A DNA stretch of 31,727 nt from a virus. A model generated the notes under the pieces. The model ran no database searches. It was not told where the DNA came from and saw only the letters and a list, made by a program, of their open reading frames with translations. A program made the translations under genes and the position numbers. The stretch is taken from positions 1 through 31,727 of IMG/VR virus record IMGVR_UViG_3300013005_000111; one strand, 5' to 3'. Below are positions 1-6,897 of this stretch, piece after piece (position 1 is the stretch's first letter; each line of letters begins with the position of its first letter).

Positions 1-65
1 GATAATGCAATTGAAAATTTAATGTCGTTCTTCGGTGGAGTTTTCTCCTTATTCGGTGTTGCCAT
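1..65 (-). CDS. Partial gene running off the left edge, unknown product
   Basis: Only the first 21 codons are inside the window. An ATG at 65 is preceded by AAAAGG about six bases upstream, and the frame stays open to the edge (it begins MATPNKEKTPPKNDIKF). It starts 19 bases after the stop of the preceding 91-residue gene, so it is probably co-transcribed with it, downstream of the capsid-gene terminator. The N-terminus is Lys/Pro-rich and polar. Too little is visible to assign a family. The call rests on the ribosome binding site, spacing and strand. Confidence 0.55.
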   Translation of the reverse strand, partial: MATPNKEKTPPKNDIKFSIAL

Positions 66-83
66 AATAACCTTTTGTTAAAT

Positions 84-359
84 TTAAAATGTTTTTGTGA
101 GTGTTGATTCTTTCAATATCATTTCTTTGAGTGTATCAATTTTACCTACACATAGTTTTTGTATAGCGCGATATGTATCTCGGGGAGGATATTGAGTTAA
201 AATTTTGATTGTAATTAATTCTTTGTCTGGTCCTAAATCTTGTTCTATATGAACCATGAGTACTAAACGAATTGCTCGTATGCGATCTAAAACATCAATT
301 AGTCGACCATCATATCGAACTATTGCCTGCATTGAATATTTGTTCCTAGGAACTGCCAT
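84..359 (-). CDS. Small conserved-looking protein of unknown function (91 aa)
   Basis: I do not recognise this family. The protein has an N-terminal beta-like stretch followed by an Arg-rich helix (residues about 20-38) and a Lys/Leu-rich C-terminal helix. It has no signal peptide or membrane segment. The start is well supported: AAAGGAAG lies about six bases before the ATG. The gene has its own transcription context: the capsid gene ends at 471, an intrinsic terminator follows (391-419), then a TATTTATA element (373-380) sits 13 bases before this ATG. It is therefore probably the first gene of a new unit. In T4 a vertex protein gene (24) follows gene 23, but this product is far too short to be gp24. 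Confidence 0.7.
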   Translation of the reverse strand: MAVPRNKYSMQAIVRYDGRLIDVLDRIRAIRLVLMVHIEQDLGPDKELITIKILTQYPPRDTYRAIQKLCVGKIDTLKEMILKESTLTKTF

Positions 360-372
360 ATACTTCCTTTAT

Positions 373-380
373 TATAAATA
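373..380 (-). promoter_or_regulatory. TATTTATA element upstream of the 91-aa gene (late-promoter-like)
   Basis: The coding strand reads TATTTATAAT, 13 bases before the ATG at 359 and directly after an intrinsic terminator. It is one of eight exact copies found at gene boundaries. The terminator-then-element order argues for a promoter. The sequence is the reverse complement of the T4 late consensus, so the assignment is inference. Confidence 0.45.
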
Positions 381-390
381 TTCGAACAGT

Positions 391-419
391 AAAAAAGGGA
401 TGACCGAAGCCACCCCTTT
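391..419 (-). terminator. Intrinsic terminator after the major capsid gene (UUCG tetraloop)
   Basis: On the minus strand AAAGGG pairs with CCCTTT. The stem continues through a G-U pair and TGGC/GTCA (itself with one G-U pair) to a C(UUCG)G tetraloop, and six T residues follow. It lies 52 bases past the capsid stop codon, as expected for a strong rho-independent terminator of the scaffold-capsid unit. Confidence 0.9.
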
Positions 420-470
420 CCTTATTCCTTAATTCAATAAATCATTAATTAAAATAATTCAAATTAAATA

Positions 471-2111
471 TTAAAGAGTATTCAATCCGTGTACGTATAC
501 TTTACCGTAGAATTCTGAACGAACTACTTTTTTCGCGTAACGTGTCATAACACCTTTACGTGGTGTGAAGTTAACTGGATCATATACTAATGGAGTCATG
601 ATCAACGGAATATATGGACTAAATACAGCACCTGTTTCTAAGAACTGAGCACCTCTGAATCCCATTAAGATTACGTTTTCTGTCATGTAAGGGTTTTTGT
701 AAACTGTGTAACGATTATTAATCGAACCAATTTTTTGAACACCTGCAGCAAATTCCATTTTAGTACCGTCTGTGTCTGCAGCAAATCCTGGGATAGACTC
801 AAGAATTGTAGCTACTGATGGACTAGTTACTAAGAAGTTTGCACCTCCACGCAATGTTTTTTGGTGAATTTTGTTAGATACTTTTTGAAGTTTAGTACCT
901 AAAGTTTGGAACCAACCACCTTGAGTGTTATAGAATCCATCACCCGCTGTACCAACTGTACCAGCCGCAGCTTGTGTAAAGCTAGTTCCATTCCAGATGT
1001 TGTTGTTCAATGCTGACCAATACTCAGTTGTTGGAGCTGCAGAGATTAACATGTCCAAGATCTCTAAATCGATTTCCATAGATACGTACTCAGATAACAT
1101 TGAAGTTAATTCTGCTTCAGCATCAATTGAATGGTAAGCGTTTAAATCTTGAGCAAATTCTGGAGTCCATACTGCTTTCAACTTACGTGTTTTAGCAACG
1201 ATTGGATCTGATTGCATTTCCAAGTTAATTTCTGGAATATCAATATTGGTATTGTATCCATTGCTGAATTGTCCAATATTGTCCTCAAAATCACCTCTAG
1301 TAACATCAGTTGGTTGTTTGCTATATTTAACTGTTAATGAGAAAGATCCTGTAGTTACAGCTGTAGAGTCGATAATGAAATCGATTGAACCAACTGTTGT
1401 TCCGTCTAATCTAGTGAATGCTGCATAGTTAGCTAATGGAGTTGACCCAGAAACTAATGCAAATGAACGAACTGCTAATGGATCTAAACCTGGCAATGAT
1501 GAAGTTGCAACAGTAATTCTTTTGTAAGAAGTTAATGCACTTGTAAAGTTACCGTCAAAGTTAACAGATCCAGAACCAGCTACAGAACCAGTACTAACTG
1601 TTGCTGCTGTACTTGAAGTTTCGTTCATTGAGTAACCAAAACGACCTGCACCATATAAACCACCTGCTGCATCTGAACCTGTAGTTGTTACACCGAACAT
1701 AGAGTCTAATGCATTAGGGTTACCAAATGGATCACCTACTCTGGAATTGTTATCATCATCAAATCCAGGTTGAGCTGTACCATATTTAAAATCTAAGTAA
1801 AATACTAGACCAGATGGCAAGTTCATTGGTTGAACTGATACAAATTCTTTTGCTGCAAATTCAGCAAAGATTCTTCTTACTAATGGTAAAGCAACACCAG
1901 CCCACTCTTCAGATCCTGCTGTTGTACCTGTAGACGATGCTTCTTTTACTAATTGACGTGCTTGGTTTTCAAGCAATTGAGCCATTCCGGCTTTTTCAGT
2001 TTCGGTTCTAAGACCTTCTAACAATCCTGTCTTCTCCCATTTAGAAACTGCTAATTTAGCATTGTTTCTTTGAACGAAGTCATTTGTTTGTAATAAATTT
2101 GAAATTGACAT
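471..2111 (-). CDS. 23: Major capsid protein (T4 gp23-like)
   Basis: This protein forms the hexameric lattice of the phage head. At 546 residues it is close to T4 gp23 (521). Family hallmarks visible by eye are the N-terminal region ending in FVSVQPMNLPSG (T4 has ICGVQPMNSPTG), the central KTRKLKAVWTPEFAQDLNAY block (T4: KSRQLKAAYSIELAQDL) followed by DAEAELTSML, and a C-terminal FTPRKGVMTRYAKK...YVHG segment like the T4 end. The sequence QLVKE|A (E57/A58) is a plausible prohead-protease cleavage site that would remove a delta-type propeptide. The start is supported by AAAAGGAAAA about eight bases upstream. It follows the scaffold gene by 24 bases and is terminated by the hairpin at 391-419. 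Confidence 0.96.
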   Translation of the reverse strand: MSISNLLQTNDFVQRNNAKLAVSKWEKTGLLEGLRTETEKAGMAQLLENQARQLVKEASSTGTTAGSEEWAGVALPLVRRIFAEFAAKEFVSVQPMNLPSGLVFYLDFKYGTAQPGFDDDNNSRVGDPFGNPNALDSMFGVTTTGSDAAGGLYGAGRFGYSMNETSSTAATVSTGSVAGSGSVNFDGNFTSALTSYKRITVATSSLPGLDPLAVRSFALVSGSTPLANYAAFTRLDGTTVGSIDFIIDSTAVTTGSFSLTVKYSKQPTDVTRGDFEDNIGQFSNGYNTNIDIPEINLEMQSDPIVAKTRKLKAVWTPEFAQDLNAYHSIDAEAELTSMLSEYVSMEIDLEILDMLISAAPTTEYWSALNNNIWNGTSFTQAAAGTVGTAGDGFYNTQGGWFQTLGTKLQKVSNKIHQKTLRGGANFLVTSPSVATILESIPGFAADTDGTKMEFAAGVQKIGSINNRYTVYKNPYMTENVILMGFRGAQFLETGAVFSPYIPLIMTPLVYDPVNFTPRKGVMTRYAKKVVRSEFYGKVYVHGLNTL

Positions 2112-2135
2112 TTCTTTTTCCTTTTTTTTTTAATG

Positions 2136-3146
2136 TTATAGCAATCCTGCTAATTTTTTCCAACGATTAGCTAATTCAAAGCCTTCAGTTAAAACTTGAG
2201 TAGTTTCTTTCTTTGGAGCCGTTGATGCAGCTGGTTTAGATGCATACGATTCTTTAACTACGCGTTTTTTAGTTGATGGGCGATTGAATGATTCAGCCAA
2301 TGTACTAAATACTAATTTAACTTCTCTTGTGTTTCCAGCTCTGTCAAAGTTTTCAATTACTTTCATTTTTTGACCTTCTGTTAACTCAAAGTTACGGAAC
2401 AATTTGTTTGTGTAAAGAAGTTTTGCATTAAGCAAGTTAACTTCTGAAATTGTTGACTTCATGATGTGAATTGCATTGTAAGCTTCTTCTAACTCAGCTT
2501 TCATGGCTTCCATTACTGAATCATCTTCCACTTCGTCTTCTTCCTCAGCTTCATCTTCTTCACGTAAAATTGATTCAATGATTTCATCGATATCCATGTC
2601 GTCGCCTTCTTCTAGATCGTCTGGCATACTGTAACGTTTCTCCATCATCGGTTCTTCGTCGTCCATCATGTCGCCTTCTTCTAAATCGCCTTCTAATTCG
2701 CGGATGATTGCTTCAAGATTAAGATCTTCATTGTACTCATCTGTCATTTCATCGTCCGCCATCATGTCATCTGCCATAGGTGCTTCTTCGTCACCCATCA
2801 TGTCGTCTTGTGGCATTTCTTCGTCGTCTGTCATTGCATTATCAATTTCAGCGTCAAATGATTGTCCGCCTACGTTGAATGAAATGTCGTTATCGACCCA
2901 GTCAACACCTTGTGATTCGTCCTCTGCAGGTACATCACCCATATCGCCCATATCATCCATTGCTGGATCTTCAATTGACATTTCGTCATCCTCGCCTTCG
3001 ATTTCATTAGTTAACTTAGTTGCTAACATTCTTTCTAAACGTGGGGCAAATGCTTCTTGTAGAGCGATCTTTGCGTTTGCTAATGCAGTTTCTTTAACAG
3101 CACGAGCGTCAGCGATTGCTTCTTTTAGCAAATCTGATTTTGCCAT
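2136..3146 (-). CDS. 22: Prohead core scaffold protein (T4 gp22-like)
   Basis: Probably the internal scaffold on which the capsid assembles, later degraded by the gp21 protease. The 336-residue product has an N-terminal amphipathic helix (about 1-45), a very acidic Asp/Glu/Met-rich low-complexity middle (about 50-210) and a helical C-terminal part (about 211-336) ending in an LTEGFELANRWKKLAGLL segment. This composition and the position directly before the capsid gene are typical of gp22-type scaffolds in marine T4-like phages. The assignment rests on context and composition more than on motifs. TAGGAG lies eight bases before the ATG, one of the strongest ribosome binding sites here. The gene is preceded by a long structured leader (3147-3290). 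Confidence 0.8.
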   Translation of the reverse strand: MAKSDLLKEAIADARAVKETALANAKIALQEAFAPRLERMLATKLTNEIEGEDDEMSIEDPAMDDMGDMGDVPAEDESQGVDWVDNDISFNVGGQSFDAEIDNAMTDDEEMPQDDMMGDEEAPMADDMMADDEMTDEYNEDLNLEAIIRELEGDLEEGDMMDDEEPMMEKRYSMPDDLEEGDDMDIDEIIESILREEDEAEEEDEVEDDSVMEAMKAELEEAYNAIHIMKSTISEVNLLNAKLLYTNKLFRNFELTEGQKMKVIENFDRAGNTREVKLVFSTLAESFNRPSTKKRVVKESYASKPAASTAPKKETTQVLTEGFELANRWKKLAGLL

Positions 3147-3178
3147 AAGTTTTACTCCTAAATTTTGTTTTTTGGAAA

Positions 3179-3198
3179 TAAGATTATTTGAAATCTTA
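3179..3198 (-). promoter_or_regulatory. Stem-loop in the leader of the scaffold gene
   Basis: TAAGATT and AATCTTA form a 7-bp perfect stem with a 6-base loop, about 30 bases upstream of the scaffold start codon. No T-run follows it on the coding strand, so it is not an obvious terminator. It could shape the leader near the ribosome binding site. Confidence 0.4.
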
Positions 3199-3222
3199 AT
3201 AGAATATTTTTAATTGTCTTTC

Positions 3223-3248
3223 ACGCTATATTAAGGTGGGAATAGCGT
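3223..3248 (-). promoter_or_regulatory. Second stem-loop in the scaffold leader
   Basis: ACGCTAT and ATAGCGT form a 7-bp perfect inverted repeat around a 12-base loop that reads TCCCACCTTAAT on the coding strand. It lies between the TATTTATT element and the scaffold gene, within the presumed 5' leader. Function unknown. Confidence 0.4.
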
Positions 3249-3256
3249 ATTCTAAG

Positions 3257-3264
3257 AATAAATA
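3257..3264 (-). promoter_or_regulatory. Degenerate TATTTATT element upstream of the scaffold gene
   Basis: The coding strand reads TTATATTTATTC directly after the terminator that closes the upstream unit. It is a one-base variant of the TATTTATA element seen at other gene starts, but about 110 bases from the ATG rather than 12-27. It is the likely promoter for the scaffold and capsid genes (inference). Confidence 0.4.
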
Positions 3265-3286
3265 TAAGCATGAATGAAAAAACAGT

Positions 3287-3318
3287 AAAAAAGCCCTAAC
3301 TTTTTACGGCTAGGGCTT
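3287..3318 (-). terminator. Intrinsic terminator after the bS21 gene
   Basis: AAGCCCTA and TAGGGCTT form a perfect 8-bp stem with a 12-base loop. On the coding strand the 3' arm runs into TTTT and, after ACTG, another T run. A further imperfect hairpin (CTTATA/TATAAG at 3327-3358 with an inner GCG/CGC pairing) lies between it and the bS21 stop codon. Confidence 0.85.
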
Positions 3319-3361
3319 AATTAGAACTTATACGGCGCAATTTCGAAACGCTTATAAGATT

Positions 3362-3607
3362 TTAATTTGCATGTTGATTGCGTACCATTTGCATAAACTT
3401 TGCATGTTGCAATTTTTGACGCTTTATCACTCCTGGTTTGATAAATTCTCGTCTATCTTTAGTTTGTTCTAAGATTCCGGCAGATTTTACTTTGCGTTTC
3501 CATGCTTTAAGTGCATATGCTAAATCTTCTCTAGTTGACCCGATAACGTTGACAGCTAATGATTTTCCTGGTACTGTTTGTTGATGTTGTTTTTGTTTTT
3601 TACTCAT
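3362..3607 (-). CDS. rpsU: Phage-encoded ribosomal protein bS21 homologue
   Basis: bS21 is a small basic protein of the 30S subunit platform, next to the 3' end of 16S rRNA, and affects translation initiation. Residues about 24-75 match the family core: REDLAYALKAWKRKVKSAGILEQ, then a RREF-IKP-VIKRQK stretch equivalent to RREFYEKPTTERKR of E. coli bS21. The whole protein is Lys/Arg/Gln-rich. The first 20 residues look like a phage-specific extension. bS21 genes are known from several cultured and metagenomic phages, where they are thought to swap into host ribosomes. Here the gene is the last in the packaging/head-assembly run, immediately before a terminator. Its start has no purine-rich Shine-Dalgarno sequence but the leader ACAAGTTATATG, which two other genes share. 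Confidence 0.85.
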   Translation of the reverse strand: MSKKQKQHQQTVPGKSLAVNVIGSTREDLAYALKAWKRKVKSAGILEQTKDRREFIKPGVIKRQKLQHAKFMQMVRNQHAN

Positions 3608-3624
3608 ATAACTTGTTTATAATT

Positions 3625-4098
3625 TTATGCAACCGGTTGTTCTGGTTGATTTCTTACTTTGAATCTAAAATGTTTGATGTTTGGTAATTGTGATATATAC
3701 CCTTGAATTCGTTGAGCTTCTTTGCCCGGATTTTCTCCTAAACGAAAATAGATATATGCACTTTTTCCAGTTCCAGACAATTTTTTAGTTACTACAACAA
3801 ATCCTTTTTTCTTGGTCCATTGTAAAATATCCATCAATGTTTGTTTGGCTAATGCTGGATCGATCATTACCATTTCAACTCCGCCTTGATACTCAGTAAT
3901 ACGATTATCTAAACGAGCTTCGTCGATTTCTTCCGATGTCATCGCAGACATAAGATCTTTTGTTTTTGTTAATTCTTTATTGTATTTTGTTAAATTTACA
4001 GTATCTTCTATATCTAAGCCAGGAACCACCGGATGTTTTTTTGCTGTTTGTTCAGTTAATCCAAAATAGTCTCGATATAATTGTTTTAGTTTATTCAT
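3625..4098 (-). CDS. Unknown protein of the head-assembly region (157 aa)
   Basis: I do not recognise the family. The N-terminus (MNKLKQLYRDYFGLTEQ) is a short amphipathic helix of the type common on proteins of these phages. A Lys/Thr-rich helical stretch follows, then an alpha/beta C-terminal half (about 75-157) with alternating hydrophobic strands such as GFVVVTKKL and AYIYFRLG, suggesting a small compact domain. I chose the ATG at 4098 because AAAGGC sits six bases upstream; an in-frame ATG at 4131 adds 11 residues but has no ribosome binding site. It lies 17 bases before bS21 and is probably co-translated with it. A head-related role is suggested only by position. Confidence 0.75.
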   Translation of the reverse strand: MNKLKQLYRDYFGLTEQTAKKHPVVPGLDIEDTVNLTKYNKELTKTKDLMSAMTSEEIDEARLDNRITEYQGGVEMVMIDPALAKQTLMDILQWTKKKGFVVVTKKLSGTGKSAYIYFRLGENPGKEAQRIQGYISQLPNIKHFRFKVRNQPEQPVA

Positions 4099-4140
4099 TT
4101 TATTGCCTTTAATATAAAAAATATCAATCAAATATCCAAA

Positions 4141-4518
4141 TTATTGAACATCAAAATAACGGTTTAAATGTTGTCCGATATTTTCATAACACATTGCCAT
4201 TCGATCTTGTGATTCTTTTAATTCACGTGCCGCTTGTTCAAAATCACGATAATCTTCATGCATTCTTTTATTGTTCTTTTTGTGAGCAACATTAGACATC
4301 CAATCTTCGCCTTCTGTCATAATGCGGTCAGCATTTTCTACAATTCGTTTAACACGTTCAACAATTTGTTCTAAATCGCCTTTGCCATATACTGATTCAC
4401 CCAATGCTGTAAAGTTAGCTACTTCTTGTACGAATGCTCTTTTTTCTTCCTTAGACATTGGTTGTGGCTTATCTTCTAGAATCGTTTCCAAGATAAATTT
4501 TAAGTTCGGTGTTCTCAT
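4141..4518 (-). CDS. Unknown helical protein downstream of the prohead protease
   Basis: No recognised family. The product (125 residues from the start at 4518) is predicted almost wholly helical and charged, with a heptad-like stretch in the C-terminal half (residues about 75-115) ending in GQHLNRYFDVQ. I chose the ATG at 4518 because it follows the protease stop codon directly (TAACATG), a junction also used before the protease gene and before the kinase-fold gene. In-frame alternatives at 4539 (ATG) and 4545 (GTG) overlap the protease and lack ribosome binding sites. Its place among portal, protease and scaffold genes suggests a prohead core or assembly role (inference). Confidence 0.7.
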   Translation of the reverse strand: MRTPNLKFILETILEDKPQPMSKEEKRAFVQEVANFTALGESVYGKGDLEQIVERVKRIVENADRIMTEGEDWMSNVAHKKNNKRMHEDYRDFEQAARELKESQDRMAMCYENIGQHLNRYFDVQ

Positions 4519-4519
4519 G

Positions 4520-5149
4520 TTATATTCTACATTTACCATTATCACATAAAATCGATGTAATAATGCTGTTTACTTTATTATATTTGTTTGTGGTAGTACT
4601 AGTACCAACTGACTCGTGCATGTGCGTAGGCCGCATAAAAGCGCCATGAGTCGAAGGATTAGAAACAAAGTCCCAACAAATCAATTCAAAATCTTCTTGA
4701 ACTTCAACAGTACCCTCACTTCGTAGTTCTTTAACAGATCCTAAACCACGAGATGATATACCTAGTGTGATACCTGCTTTGAATAAAGCCTTTAAAATGT
4801 TTCCACTTGGAGTTTCAAGAATCTGTACAGCTCCTTTTAAATCATCGCCATCCCACCAAATTTTCAAAATGTTATGTGATACATTGTTCAAGTTAACTAC
4901 AGATGACTCTGGGTGATCTAATTCACCTAATGCTCTGTGTTGATCAATATACTCATTTTGATATCGACGACATTCACGTTCTAGTATGTTTCTTGGATAT
5001 ATTCTACCATTCTGATTTTTAGATCCAGCTCTTTGCAAAACTCCTTGTACAACAAAACCACCAGGTATCCCATATGCAGCTCCACCTGATTCAGCAAGTG
5101 AACCAATTGGTTTAAATGGCATATATTCTACTATTAGTTGTTTGTTCAT
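4520..5149 (-). CDS. 21: Prohead core protease (T4 gp21-like, peptidase family S80)
   Basis: A serine protease that matures the prohead by cleaving scaffold and capsid proteins. The 209-residue product (T4 gp21: 212) has the expected N-terminal layout (GVLQRAGSKNQNGRIYPR). It also has GELDHPES with the likely catalytic His79, ISSRGLGS with the likely catalytic Ser132 or Ser133, and a conserved downstream CWDFVSNPS with Asp158. The last ~35 residues are polar and variable, as expected for a self-processed tail. The start follows the previous stop directly (TAACATG) with AGGAG five bases upstream. Its neighbours are the portal, two unknown proteins and, downstream, the scaffold and capsid genes, matching T4 order with insertions. 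Confidence 0.95.
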   Translation of the reverse strand: MNKQLIVEYMPFKPIGSLAESGGAAYGIPGGFVVQGVLQRAGSKNQNGRIYPRNILERECRRYQNEYIDQHRALGELDHPESSVVNLNNVSHNILKIWWDGDDLKGAVQILETPSGNILKALFKAGITLGISSRGLGSVKELRSEGTVEVQEDFELICWDFVSNPSTHGAFMRPTHMHESVGTSTTTNKYNKVNSIITSILCDNGKCRI

Positions 5150-5150
5150 G

Positions 5151-6008
5151 TTATTCTCCTAATGATCTTACTCGTTCTGATATTTTGATTAATCGTTCTG
5201 AAATTTTATTCAAGGCCTTTGCTGTTGCTGGGCCGTATGTTGATGATGCTATGCCGGCCTCAGTTTTTAGTCTAGAATTGTATTGTACTAATTTTTCAAT
5301 TTCATGAAGTTTTTTAGCAATTTCTTGTATTGTATTTTTTACTTTGCGGTCTGGAGACATGGTGGCATCGCCTGTTGCAAAGCTACGATATCCTTCAATT
5401 AATTGCTCGTATTTTTTTTCTAATACATCTTCTACTTTGAGCTTAGTACTAGTATCACGATCTTTTTTACGGGCAGTTCCGGGAGTATTTGTTATATCTT
5501 TAGATGGATATTCCATATCTTTATTCCACCATATGTTATCATCTAATGAAAATGCAAATTTATCATTTTGCACTTCTTCGTCAAATTCTACCGTTTGATA
5601 TTGTCCTGGCTTCGCTGTTTTAGAAACAGGGCCTTTATCTTCATTTACGCGTTCATATTTAACTGATTTGCTTTTCCATTTTCCTGGCTTAGCAAATGCA
5701 GCTGGCGTATTAAATCCTGCTACTGCTCCCGTAACATTTTGTTCGTCTAAATCATCTTCATTGACATGAGCATCATATATTTCAATTGAATGCGAATCAA
5801 ATGTAGCTAGTAAGTCTGCAAGTTCTGATGCATTGTCTGAATAATAATAATTAGATCCTCGCAAACTAATATCTTTATAATTTCTAGCAACATCAGCGTA
5901 TATATCTAATGCTTCTCGAGCATCGCGTATAGCTACTTCTATATAATTAGTATCAGCTTGTTCATACTCAGCAAATTTATCATCCATTTCTTTTAACAAT
6001 GATCTCAT
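5151..6008 (-). CDS. Unknown head-module protein with C-terminal coiled coil (285 aa)
   Basis: I cannot name the family. The protein has an acidic, helical N-terminus (about 1-85), a Gly/Pro/Lys-rich linker (AGFNTPAAFAKPGKWKSKSV, about 95-120), a Trp-containing acidic segment (DDNIWWNKDMEYPSKD) and a basic helical C-terminus (about 195-285) with heptad-type hydrophobics (ALNKISERLIKISERVRSL). Its start overlaps the previous stop (ATGA), so translation is coupled. It lies where T4 carries the small prohead core genes 67 and 68 between portal and protease. A core or assembly role is plausible but not shown by sequence. Confidence 0.75.
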   Translation of the reverse strand: MRSLLKEMDDKFAEYEQADTNYIEVAIRDAREALDIYADVARNYKDISLRGSNYYYSDNASELADLLATFDSHSIEIYDAHVNEDDLDEQNVTGAVAGFNTPAAFAKPGKWKSKSVKYERVNEDKGPVSKTAKPGQYQTVEFDEEVQNDKFAFSLDDNIWWNKDMEYPSKDITNTPGTARKKDRDTSTKLKVEDVLEKKYEQLIEGYRSFATGDATMSPDRKVKNTIQEIAKKLHEIEKLVQYNSRLKTEAGIASSTYGPATAKALNKISERLIKISERVRSLGE

Positions 6009-6856
6009 GAGTGCATTCCTTTTAATTCGCGAACTAAATCAAAATAACGTAACAATGATAGTACATGCGATTCTTTGATTGTTTTCATTGATTCTACATT
6101 GCAAAGCATTTCCGACAATGTGGCTACTTTAATTTTGGTTGCAGCATCCGTTATTGATTTTGTTTGTTTTGCTAAATCAGATTTGATTGCAGGAATAATT
6201 TTTTGAATATATTCTCGCAATGCGGTTGTATCATTAACGTGAGTAATGTATTTGTTCAACAACTGTTTTTGAGATTCATCTAAAACTGAATATTTTTCAT
6301 TGAATTTATCAATCAAAATTTTATATGATAATAATCTCATATCTTTTGGTTGAGCTTCAAATGTTTCCATTATAGAATCGATTGCTGGTTTGACGCGTTC
6401 TGTAATTATACTGTGATCAATTATCGCACGTTTACATTCCATTAATTGTTTAGGATTATCCGTTTCATTGTATTCAAAAATCATGTTGATTGATGCTAAT
6501 ACTTTGTAATTATTGATATGCATTTTTGCCATATCCGTAAACACAAATTTTTCTGAAATTTCTTTTACTAAATTATATCGTTGGCGTTTTAATAATGATT
6601 GATTTAATTTGTCATATGTCGATTTAACAGTACGAATATAATCTAGTGCGATAGCTTCACTTCTGAACTGTTCTTTTACTAGAGAATTATACAATTGTAA
6701 TTCCTTAGATAATTCAGTGTTTCTGCCAAAATACTTTTTAATGATATCAATCGTTACTGATTTATTTGATGTCAATGTTTCTGAGGTTAGTTTCCTCACT
6801 AACATTTCAAATAAAATACCCGTATTTTTGTATTTTGAATGTTTGATTTTCTTCAT
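6005..6856 (-). CDS. Unknown all-helical protein downstream of the portal (283 aa)
   Basis: No family assigned. The N-terminus is Lys-rich (MKKIKHSKYKNTGILFEMLV) and the rest is predicted helical, with many Lys, Ile and Leu residues and no signal or membrane segment. It sits between portal and protease, overlaps the next gene by the ATGA junction, and is preceded by a degenerate TATTTATT element (6882-6889). AAGG lies about 15 bases before the ATG, rather far for an ordinary ribosome binding site. Its constant company with head genes suggests a capsid-assembly or core role (inference from position only). Confidence 0.75.
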   Translation of the reverse strand: MKKIKHSKYKNTGILFEMLVRKLTSETLTSNKSVTIDIIKKYFGRNTELSKELQLYNSLVKEQFRSEAIALDYIRTVKSTYDKLNQSLLKRQRYNLVKEISEKFVFTDMAKMHINNYKVLASINMIFEYNETDNPKQLMECKRAIIDHSIITERVKPAIDSIMETFEAQPKDMRLLSYKILIDKFNEKYSVLDESQKQLLNKYITHVNDTTALREYIQKIIPAIKSDLAKQTKSITDAATKIKVATLSEMLCNVESMKTIKESHVLSLLRYFDLVRELKGMHS

Positions 6857-6881
6857 GCTATATACGATGCCTTGTTTTTTT

Positions 6882-6889
6882 AATAAATA
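6882..6889 (-). promoter_or_regulatory. Degenerate TATTTATT element upstream of the 283-aa gene
   Basis: The coding strand reads ACATATTTATTAAAAAAAC, between the end of the portal gene region and the ATG at 6856. It differs in one base from the TATTTATA element found at other gene starts. It overlaps the region just upstream of the portal stop codon at 6898. Confidence 0.35.
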
Positions 6890-6897
6890 TGTTTGTA

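Noticed and set aside
84-359. Vertex protein gp24 following the capsid gene as in T4
   Set aside because: The gene after the capsid is only 91 residues with no resemblance to gp23/gp24.
2668-3213. Long Ser-rich open frame on the plus strand opposite the scaffold gene
   Set aside because: It is the antisense of the Asp/Glu/Met-rich repeats, has no ribosome binding site, and conflicts with a clear minus-strand gene and its terminators.
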